Of a DNA stretch of 64,000 bases, positions 9,901-19,400 are shown piece after piece (positions within the stretch are counted from its first letter, which is position 1; every line of letters begins with the position of its first letter). The stretch comes from a virus. The DNA is taken from positions 39,228 to 103,227 of IMG/VR virus record IMGVR_UViG_3300042288_000930. The stretch is one strand, 5' to 3'. The notes beneath the pieces are model-generated. The model saw nothing but the letters and a program-made list of their open reading frames with translations. It searched no databases and had not been told where the DNA came from. Made by a program: the position numbers and the translations under genes.

Positions 9901-12900
9901 GGTAATGCCAGCAACTCTACCGTTAGCGTAGAATGGAAGCGCCACAGGACTGAATCCAATCGCTTTAAGACCTTCGTTACCGAAGTTCGTCGCAGAGTTC
10001 GTTACAGAGGCATATCCACCAGTCTCACAAAGCACACCAACGTCTTCGAAGATTTCAAAGACAGATACCAACTGAGCATATGCGTCATTCTTTAAGTGGA
10101 AACCAACAGAGTTGAAAACAACCTGTGTAAACGCATCAGCAACCATTGATTTCAATGGTGTATCTGAAAGCAAGTTTCCTCCATCAATTAATAATCCACC
10201 CGCTCTTGTCTTGGAGGCATCATATGCTTTTGTCGTGGAGTTATATGAAGTCTGACCAAGAACAGAAATTACTGAGCAGTTCTGTACATATGGAGATAGG
10301 AAAATTCTTTCTTTTGGTGGAATGAATCTGTAAATAGTAGCAGAAACAGATGAAGTTGGTACAGTCGCTAATGTTAATTGAGTATCTGACTGTACAGATA
10401 AAATAGTATATGAACTATTTCCTACTTTTATCAAACCACCAGCAAAAGTTTGGGATCTAAATTTAGTGTTTGTTCCAGTTACAATTGAATTGGAAGAACT
10501 TACATTGATTCTTCCAGCACCTTTGATTCCATTTTGATCTGGATAGGAAACAGCATATCTGAAAATTCTACCGCCTTGAGTTACAACAGCACCATTTGGA
10601 TGTTCTGCTGCTACTGTTGCTGCTCCAGTGATTGGATTAGGAACTCCTCTACCATTTGTAGATACTGTTACTGTATTGCCAGTGATATCATCTACTCTCA
10701 TCCACTCCTGATCAACAACTAAGTATCCAGGACCAGGATTGTAAACTGGACTATCAGCGCCGTCTAAGATAGAAACTACGATACCAAACAAAGTATCAAT
10801 ATTTGTCTGTACATTTGTACAATCACCAACTGTTACTGCTGGATACTGTGCTAAGAATCCAGACTCAGTGATGATGGATGTATCAGTAACAACTTGTCTT
10901 GCCCTTAGTCTTAGTTGATCAATAGCATATTTTGTCTCAACAAATTCTGTTGTGATATATTGTAGATTGCCGTTAGCGTCTCTATAAGACTCTCCAGCTA
11001 AAATAGATTTGACGTTGCCGCCAACCTTTAAGTCGTGAATAACAGCATCTAAGATCAAACCAAGATCTCTCTTACACTTTCCATCTCCAGGAACACTCAA
11101 TGCTGCTCCATTCTCGTTTGCTAATGCTGGGGCAGATAAAGTTATTTGTGTGGCACTATCAATGCTTGAGATTGTTGTTCCTACAGTGATATTTGTGCCT
11201 GTTACTACGTCACCAATTTCCAGTCCCTCTGTGCTACTTACGCCAGTGACTACAGCATTTCCATTAGTAAGATTTCCAGTAAAGTTAGTTGGTGGAATAA
11301 CAAGAGAAGGATATCCGCCGACTAACTGACCATAAGCATAATTAATTGTATCTGTTCTCTTATACTGGAGCATATTAGCTCCATCTTTATAAATTCCACT
11401 GATATCTTTTAGGTTGTGACCAGGGAATAGATTAAATGTTGTAGTTGAGTTGCTAATAAATGAGTTAATGCCAGAATTTAATTGACCAACACCACGAAGA
11501 GCATCTGCTGAATTGCTTGGATCGCCATAGTTATCTCTCATAACAAATTGAGCAACATAGCATCCACTTGTTACCCAGAACATATCAACACCATCATTCA
11601 GTGGTCTTACAATTGTTTCACGAAGGTTGTCTCCGATAATAGTAGTACCCTTTGGCAAGTAAATTGGGTTATCTTCATAGTAATCGCCAGAAGCAACTTT
11701 AATCGTAGTGTTTCCTGTAGTTGCTCTTGCTGCTTCTGCTGCTCTCTTAATAGTTTTAAATGCCTTTGCTGGAGTAGAACCATCATAAGTAGTATCACTA
11801 CCACCTTTGCTGACGTAAATTACGTTCTCTACTTTATCCTCTTTAATACAAATAGGAGTGGGCCAACTTCCACCCTCTTTTGGTCCATAGAAATCTTGTT
11901 TTACTTTATCGAAATAGAAGTCTCCATTATTTCCTAAAGTGTTTGATGGAGCAGTAATACCATATCTAAATTGATCTGTCAAAGAAACATATTCATTGTC
12001 AATAAATGATTCTAATTCATTAGTTGTTGTATTGAATCTTACCAAACCGTTTGTAGCGATTGGTGTGGTAGGTCTCTGTGCTGTTGTTCCTTTTGGAACT
12101 ACAAAACCAGAACGAGTATCAAGAATGACTACTCTATCCGTTCCTGGGGTGATTGTAATATCAGAAGCGGTTGTATTGTCATTGACGATCGCATTTTGAG
12201 AAATTTTTAGACCATCTTGAATCTTTACAGGAGTATTAAATTCCCACGCTCCAGATGACTGTAACCACTTGATGGTTTTATCTGAGGTAGCTTTTAGTGT
12301 AATACCGCCACCATCAGCTGTAGCGTCTGAAGGGGTTGCTACAGAACCAAGTTCTATATTTTTATCGTCTACAGATACGGTTGTCGAATTAATTGTCGTG
12401 GTCGTTCCAGCAACGAACAAATCTCCAAGAATATCTACGTTCTTGTGAAGTGTTACTTTTTCTGCGCCATTTACAGTATCAATAGAAACATATTTGTTTG
12501 TTCCTTCTTTAATTTGGAAAGCATCTGTAGTATTGTCTTGCATGGCAATACCACTTGGAATGGTGATGCCTCCAGTCAGATATACGTCTCCATTAGAACT
12601 GTCAATTCTAAATTTCTCTACAGTTCCATCATTAATAACGAAATTTTGACCCGTGCCACCCTTGAATACAAAATCCCCAGTACCATTTGGATCAATTGTG
12701 ACATCAGCATTTGAACTACTGGTGATAGTAGATACAAATAATGAGGACCATATTTGACCAGATGATCCTAAATTATAAGTATTATTTGTATTTGGTATGA
12801 TGCTAGAATTTACATCTGCTCCAAAAACAATATTATCAGTATTACCATCTCCAAGAGTTATTGATCCAGCCGCACCATCTCCAGCTCTAAATGTTATATC

Positions 12901-13275
12901 ACCGTTTACTGTTAGATTTCCACCAATTAGTGTATTCTTATGAATAGTTACTAATTCTGAACTATTCGTAGTATCTATACTAATATATGGATTTGCTCCT
13001 TCGGTAATCAAAAGAGCGTTTAATACATTGTCTCTTATGAAAATGTCGGTAGCAGCATTTTGTAAATAAATGTCTCCGCCGTTTATCGTTAGATCTCCCG
13101 ATAAATTGGCATCAACTAGAGATTGAGCGCCACTAACAATATCATTGATAGCTTGTGTTACTATCTTTGATGTAGTAGAAAGAGAACTGGCATCACCAAC
13201 ATCGCTCGATAGGCGATTGATTTCTTGACGCTGCTGTTCAAACGTAAATGTTTTTAAAACTTCTCTAACCGCCAT
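6967..13275 (-). CDS. Giant fibre/baseplate-associated structural protein (2102 aa)
   Basis: This is an uninterrupted 2102-residue protein. The N-terminal 400 residues contain repeated fibre modules (LTINGGDIYLQN, ITLKATSDKTIKWLQSSGAWEF). Around residues 485-580 a segment reading YVSKGGSDTTYDGSTPAKAF then FKTIKRAAEAA and KGTTIIGDN resembles right-handed beta-helix (pectate-lyase-like) domains common in cyanophage structural proteins. Near residues 1870-1960 a stretch with SNVGHPMFITT resembles a cupredoxin-like fold. Position downstream of gp8 suggests the place of the T4 gp9-gp12 peripheral baseplate and short-fibre genes, but no direct similarity to these was recognised. A host-contact role is inferred. 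Confidence 0.75.
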   Translation of the reverse strand: MAVREVLKTFTFEQQRQEINRLSSDVGDASSLSTTSKIVTQAINDIVSGAQSLVDANLSGDLTINGGDIYLQNAATDIFIRDNVLNALLITEGANPYISIDTTNSSELVTIHKNTLIGGNLTVNGDITFRAGDGAAGSITLGDGNTDNIVFGADVNSSIIPNTNNTYNLGSSGQIWSSLFVSTITSSSNADVTIDPNGTGDFVFKGGTGQNFVINDGTVEKFRIDSSNGDVYLTGGITIPSGIAMQDNTTDAFQIKEGTNKYVSIDTVNGAEKVTLHKNVDILGDLFVAGTTTTINSTTVSVDDKNIELGSVATPSDATADGGGITLKATSDKTIKWLQSSGAWEFNTPVKIQDGLKISQNAIVNDNTTASDITITPGTDRVVILDTRSGFVVPKGTTAQRPTTPIATNGLVRFNTTTNELESFIDNEYVSLTDQFRYGITAPSNTLGNNGDFYFDKVKQDFYGPKEGGSWPTPICIKEDKVENVIYVSKGGSDTTYDGSTPAKAFKTIKRAAEAARATTGNTTIKVASGDYYEDNPIYLPKGTTIIGDNLRETIVRPLNDGVDMFWVTSGCYVAQFVMRDNYGDPSNSADALRGVGQLNSGINSFISNSTTTFNLFPGHNLKDISGIYKDGANMLQYKRTDTINYAYGQLVGGYPSLVIPPTNFTGNLTNGNAVVTGVSSTEGLEIGDVVTGTNITVGTTISSIDSATQITLSAPALANENGAALSVPGDGKCKRDLGLILDAVIHDLKVGGNVKSILAGESYRDANGNLQYITTEFVETKYAIDQLRLRARQVVTDTSIITESGFLAQYPAVTVGDCTNVQTNIDTLFGIVVSILDGADSPVYNPGPGYLVVDQEWMRVDDITGNTVTVSTNGRGVPNPITGAATVAAEHPNGAVVTQGGRIFRYAVSYPDQNGIKGAGRINVSSSNSIVTGTNTKFRSQTFAGGLIKVGNSSYTILSVQSDTQLTLATVPTSSVSATIYRFIPPKERIFLSPYVQNCSVISVLGQTSYNSTTKAYDASKTRAGGLLIDGGNLLSDTPLKSMVADAFTQVVFNSVGFHLKNDAYAQLVSVFEIFEDVGVLCETGGYASVTNSATNFGNEGLKAIGFSPVALPFYANGRVAGITNITKTSFATTASAIVGTSFSSVLSGAKTRVTVRVSANDISKFERGQIITIANHTATPNINGTGIEIETVRFSDNLFTFILNTPFLQSYAPPYAGGSTGLVTITSGSTYTKVTAINFQKAPLANQIVKIDQLPGLPDGEYIVDEIFIFSPPDEANTCEFSLVQKVPNADLPLVPNNAAIELRTPSSVNSSGHTFEYVGSGTNYMALPTNGGRAIPAKQSIEINAGKCYVSATDQDGNFTVGPNFNVDLRTGKATFTGAVAIGILDSLQLKGSPGTPIFAFSTNTDLGGSSGRSDQVLPTQKAVRDFVVDKVGPFFDLDVGTSPQPGLVVQLDGTGKINRDQIPPQEPFNVYVVDTDAERLVAAIPTLSKTVTAHTIGSNVLTLNNLVQVEIGYAVTGTNVPPNGLTDAKIVAIDTGTNQITLDVPGANFTSQISGTITIKNATPLKVGDFVVQTNTTTPPSRSYILASLPATINNNWQVISSEQVDASQIVSGIVSPARLGTRIANQNTFLSGLSKYVPLPKGVRAVPNQISGTTIITLGSDGPISVKGTSTPANISSAFYTSGGSPIFTFNTSTLHGLVNGDYVEVDGISPGSYNGYYQVTVIDGDTFTVPAAVNPGVYVTGGTVTKGDPYRTGFLDLDVNIAKFASGQSTGSSEYGVASFDYNTFEMLSSTGFSVTLRDKGVSLSKIENIGPRSLLGNTFYSEQNVAEVPLRGFAAEIFEYETVPNVSGKWEINELVTNRSIGERPQLQMVVGQSIKFILKQSNVGHPMFITTVPGQTGTIANPPASIYNIGITKFVSSVQSNGSGVEVGEIIVTVTQDTPSVLYYQDGSDPDNYGVINITNFRGSTVNVSQTFSTIAPVVIDTFSAKDIYTAKYLLQIHNKPIGPTNVQNQETKYLHSTELMIVHDGVDVLISEYGTLWTKNLGEFTATLNNNIISVTYTPTAVNGMPAGNPGGFWSGVENVISNTIRLSRDFLT

Positions 13276-13480
13276 GTTTGATTAATTCTCTTAGAAGATT
13301 TTTAATATCCGTTATTTCATGCTTTAAATCCTCAAGATCGTTCTGTAACTGTTTAATAGAACTGTTACTGCTGCGAGCTTTTTTTATATCTTCAAATAAA
13401 CCCTTATCAGTATTTATAACTGCTCCAGTGGAGTTATCTTTAATTAGATAATCATGATCTTGTATTCTACTGTAGTTCAT
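13265..13480 (-). CDS. Small coiled-coil protein between two giant virion genes
   Basis: This gene encodes 71 residues. The C-terminal half is a coiled coil (SIKQLQNDLEDLKHEITDIK). It lies 3 bp after the 2716-residue gene and overlaps the start of the next giant gene by 11 bp, so it is translationally coupled to it. It may be a trimerisation or assembly helper for the fibre-like giant, judged only by position. Confidence 0.75.
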   Translation of the reverse strand: MNYSRIQDHDYLIKDNSTGAVINTDKGLFEDIKKARSSNSSIKQLQNDLEDLKHEITDIKNLLRELIKHGG

Positions 13481-13482
13481 TA

Positions 13483-16400
13483 TTAGAAGGAAGCAACAAC
13501 TCTTAAGTCTTGAATTTTTGGTACATAAACGGGGTTAGCACTCCTCATAACAATTTTTACAGCAAAAGAAGTAAATTCCTGTAAATTGTTAACAGAATAC
13601 TTATATTCCTTGTAAGCACTTTGATTTTCAATATAACCAGCAATTAAATTATCTGTTGATGGAATTACTTGAATATCTGGATTGCCAGATTGATTGAAAT
13701 ATTCCCATCTAACATCATCAAAATTGTATTGGGATGTAGCATAATTTACTTTATAAAGAACTTGAACATCATCTATTTCAAACATATTAGCAGTTAATCT
13801 AACATCAATAGAAGTTGCTGGGGTTTCTAAAGTTATTTCTTTGGTTACATATTTTGCCAAAGAAGAACTATTGTTATTATTCTCTGGAACATATAGTACG
13901 CCAGGAGCATAAGAAACACTCTTAACTTCTAAGAATGATTTTGTATCCGCTGGTTGATTTTCGTACCCAACTAAATCATTAACTCTAAAAATATCTTTAG
14001 ATTGATTTGATGCGCTTGAAATGGAAATTCTAGCATAAGCAGAACCAATGGTAGACGCAGCAGTATAATTATCATTGATGGGTTGCTTGTTACAAGATAC
14101 TCTCAACCTCTTTTTGTTGTTATCCCAGGAAACAACTTTTCCATTAATTAAGTTGTCATATGATTTTGTAGTGTCTGTTTTATCAATCGCAGTAACAGTA
14201 GAATTTGCATTAAATGAAAATACTACTTCTGTTACTCCGCCAGAAGAAACTGTCAAACCAGTTAACGACGGTTGAGAAGCAAATGATAAAGACTCACTTG
14301 GAGAGAATAAAGTATCTGTTAACATTTTTACGAATAATTCGGCAGTTGTTGTGTCAAATTTAACAATTACTGCTTGAGCTCTTGATGTATTTCCAGAAAC
14401 CAACTTAGTATTCGCAGCATCACCAGCAATTATAGAATTAACATTTGTTCCGTTTACTGTAAATTTATAAATCGGGTAAAATTCTATAATTTGATCTCTC
14501 CTTCCATATCTGTCTTCAACACCAGAAGATTTTTCAACATTATTATTTGATAAAATAACATTCGAAGATCTTAAATCAATCAGTGGTGACAAATATGATT
14601 TTGTTGAAGATAAAGATAACTTATATTGTAATGAATATTTTTTATCGCCCGTAATATTTTTTAACTCATTGACCCTTGAACACACTACTTTTTGATTATT
14701 GAAGAAATGTTCTTCATTTAAAAATGTTTTTTCATATTCTGATTGGGAATACGATTGATAGTTTACGACTTTTACATCTGCTGGCAAAATATTGGTAGTT
14801 TTTATTTCAGCATTTACTTTTGTTTCGGGAAAATTCAAATAAGCAAGTTGAGCAAATGATTTTTCATATTTTCTGTTGTATGATGCTAATACTTTAGAAC
14901 CACCGCCAAAAGCATTTGATGATGCCAATGTATTTGCAGTTATATTATAGAAATTTAATCCACTATTTGATACTTCATATAGTGTATTATTGATTTGTGA
15001 ACTATCAAATCCACCAAAACTATTTGAATTTTTAAAACTCACATAAGATTTTCCACTATCTTCAAATCCATTTAATCTATGATTTACTTTAATAACTTGA
15101 TTATTGTTTCTATACAGAGTAGAAGTTGCTGTAGTATCTGATAAGGAATCTGCTTCAAATGGATTTTCATCCAATACTTCATAATCTAAGAATTCATTAG
15201 TTAATTCGACTATACCATTTCTAGAAATATCAAACTCAGCTCTATACAAAGTAAATTTGATATCTTCTAATAAGTCTTCTGTCCATGTATCTACGTTTTG
15301 GGATTTAAATACAGATCCTAATAATGGTTGAGAAGTTACTACAGAATTAGAAGCAATTTCTACTTCACCCAACTTTGAAGACCACATGTTGTAATCCGTA
15401 GAGTCAGATTCAATAACCAAAGCATATTCTGTTTCATTTTGTAAATATACTGGATTTTCAAAAGTAAATCTTGTTGGTGTAGTCGAACGAGTAGTTGTAT
15501 CAATATCTGTTGCTACTCCCATTCTTACTGCTGGGGTGTCAATTTCGATAAATGACTGAATAGAAGCCGCAGAGGCAGAAGAACCAGTTCCAGTAATAAT
15601 AATAGATGGTGGATCAGTATAACCACTTCCAGCAACTAAAATATCAGCATCAAATATATTACCAGAAGAAACAGAACAAACCGCTCTAGCCTGTACGCCA
15701 CCTGGAAGTTGGGGACTTTCTACCTGAATAGAAGCACTGTCATAACCTGAACCCAAATTATCAACTCTAAGATCAACTAATCTTCCAGAATCTCTTGCTA
15801 CGGTAACTCTTAAATTTGTGTTCTGAGCAGCATTATAAGTAGTTAATGAAGCAAATCTTAATTCTTCGTTTTCAATAAATGATTTTCCATTGTGGTTACT
15901 TAAAACTACTGTATAAACTTGATCATTTGTTAGAGTATAACTTCCTGTTGTAGATGGAGTTAATACAATATTGTTTCTATCATAAACATCTTTTACAGGT
16001 CCAACTGATCCAGATGTTACACCACTACAATTTTCTCCTTTATTAATTGTTAGAGTTCCATTTGTATAGACTCTTAAATATGTGTCTGGATTTAAAACAC
16101 TTTCGCTGCCAGGTAAAATATACTTTCCTGGTTTGCCACTTTCTATGTTTGTTAGATAAACTTTAATTGGTATAGAAGAACTCTTTGTGCTAAAGAATAA
16201 ATCAATACCAGTTAAGAATAATCCACCAGGGAATTTTTCAACTTTAAATGATTGTGATAGTGGATTTGGTTTTACTTGTGCTCTTGTATTCTCAATATAT
16301 TGAATTCCTTCTTTTGCCTTGAAAATTGCTGGAGTAGTTGAAATAATTGATGCTGGTTGTTCTGGTAAGTTACCAGACACATAATAATTGATTTCTGCGT

Positions 16401-19400
16401 AAGAATCAACAGTGCTATCAATTAATCCTGTTGAATCAGAAGTAAATTTAATATTTTTTATCCCAGTAGTGAAGAATAATTCTACTGTCGTATCATATTG
16501 AACATCATTAATTGATCCAGTCCAAGCAGAACCAGACTGAGGAGCATTTCCAGAAGGAATTAAAATCATTCCACTTAAATTGCCATTTGCGTCAGATGTA
16601 AGACCACTATTAAAGGTACTTAAAGAGTTTCCAGATACACCAGTATATCTGTAATCTTGATTGACCCATCTATCTATTGGTTGATTGTCCATGAAGACAT
16701 AAAACTTGGTAAATGGCTTCATTCTGGTCAGTGTAAAGAATACAGGAACCGAGCGACAGAATTGCTGTAGTGAATTTGCTACAGTATTTTTTCCACTCTT
16801 TCTGGATGGAACATTTTGAGCTAATTGATTATTTTGAGGACTAATATTAGAATTGCTAGAGATATTTGCGTTCGTTGAACTAGAAGTAGCAAGATTGCTC
16901 GAAATATTACTTAAAGAAGTAGTATTGAAAAATACTCTATCTGTTCCCACCCAATTTACAATAAAGTTGTTATGTAAACTAGCATATGCATCTCTAGAAT
17001 CACTCTTGGCATAGAACGTCGAGAAAACTTGACTGTCATTGTCTAAAATTAATGGGAATTGTTTTTGCTCATACCATCTGTCTATATTTGGATTTAAATG
17101 AGCATCACCAACATATTGAAGTACTACAAATGGATTTACGGGTACAGTTTTAGTGGCGAATGGGTTTTTTACGAAAACAATATTATCATAAGGTAATGTT
17201 AATACTTCACCCGTTTTTCTGTAGTGATTTAAATCTCTTTGGTCCTTATTTACATTAACTTCAGTTAACTTTAAGGATGTTTCATATGAGGGTGTTCTTA
17301 ATACGGACTGCTGTGTATCAATCGCACACTTATAATCTAAAGATTTTAAGTTGCCAATGCCATGATTTTCAAAATTATCTACAAGGAATCCACTCTTAAA
17401 TCTATCGAGACCAACATCATCTTTAATCTGCATGTTCAATGCTTGTTGTTCTAATACACTCAGTAGTGTGTATTTTTCTAGTCTTTCTACTCTTTTTTCT
17501 AGTTTGGCAATATCGCGCATTGTGTAACGCTTGTTGTCAACTGGAATAATACGAACATCATCTGATGTCGCAGTATAGGCAGGAACATACAGATAATAAA
17601 GTGGGATAGCATCATCTACATCAGCTGGTTTTGTTGGATTTAATGAAGAATTTCCTTCTTTTACTATAAATTCTCCTTTTTTGTCTAAGAAAATCCCATC
17701 AATTCTATCTAAAAATTGAGACGAAGAATATGAGATAGTGTATGATAAATTGCTATCAGACGCTGGAGTATTGGAGGTTACCCCAGCAGATCCAGTAAAA
17801 CTATTATAATCAACTAAAGAAAGAATAGATATGTCTTGATATCCACTGATAATTGAAGACGAATCAACTTTTGGACGGAAATCAAATACATCTCTGAGAG
17901 AAATTTTTCCGTATACCGATGAATTGAAATCAGGAATTTCAGACAAACCAACTCCAGATTCGTGTACATAAGAATCTACGGTACAAAAATCTCCTTGCGA
18001 ATGTTCAAAATAGTCAAATGATATAATTAGTTGTCCTGTTGGTGTTTCGTATCCTGGTTTTAAAACAAGGCGAGAAATATCATAGAATGTATCTCTCTGT
18101 CCATCGTCAAAAGTAAATCTTTCTGTTACATCAGTTCCTGTGACCAAATCTCCAGTTGACGAAACTACAGGAGGTGTTTGAGAAGTCCCTTCATACACAT
18201 AGTTAATTTTCACTACATCAGAATATGAAATAACCTCATCGCTACTTGAGTCTACGTCAATTCCTCTAAGTGGTATAACTTTATCGCCAGGGGTTACCAC
18301 CAATACTCTTTTGTTTGAGTTAAATGTTTTTAATCTTGGTCTAGCTTTTAAAACTTCAATCGTTGCGGTTAATTTTAATATTGGGAAATTTGTTGTAGTG
18401 CCGAAGAAACTAGATGGCAGAGAAATCGTTACACTACCAGCAGTTACTCCACCTATAGTGGAGGTAGTTGAATTTTGAACAGAAACTTGATCATCTTTTA
18501 AGAAAATAATATCACCGTTATTAACGGTAGTTGAAGATTTTTTATCTAGAACAGTCAGTAAGAAATTTTCTTTTGAGAATGGAGCGAATCTCTGTGTGCC
18601 ATAAGGAAGTTGAGCAGCAAATGTAATGTTTCCTCCACTTGTAGACGCAGTTGTTACGAAGTCTCTTCTAAAGAAATATGATATTTCGGAATTTTCTGGA
18701 TCTTGAACAATTTTACTTAAATATTTTGTTCCAGATGGAATTACCAAAGAAGCCTTAGAAGCATTTCCAATTATAGAACGTACTTTAATAACACTAGTGT
18801 TTGTTACATTATTTTGTAAAACATTGTCAAAATAAATTCTTGCTTTTATTAGTCCTTCTGGGAAATCTACCCTTTGTACAATAACACGAACAACATTATT
18901 TGCTGTGTCTGTGAATTGTATCAAATCACCAGGAACTACTTCTGTTGCTGGATTGCCAGAGAATCCATTGCACTCAATAAATTTGGAACCCTTAGTTCCA
19001 GAAAATGTAAAGTCAGTTAATACTTTATTTGTTAAATAAGCAGAATCAAATGACTCTACATCGCAAGTAAATGTGTAAACATTTCCTGCTCCAAAAGACG
19101 AATGTAGAGATTTGACATTTTCTGGACCATAATTTTGTACAGAGTTTCTATATAAAACGGGTGTTACTACGGCGGATGATATTGGATTAGTTGTTCCAGT
19201 ATCGAAAGAAACTACTGGAGTTGAAGCATAAGTTTGTGATACTAAATTACGATCTTTGATTATAATTTTAAAGATAATGTTTCCAAGTATTCCTAGTTCT
19301 ACAGCCGAATTATCGTAAGTTATTCCATTAATTTTTAATTTTGTTGATGATGGATATCCTTCTCCTCTACTATTTACAGTAAAGTGTGAGATTGTGCCAT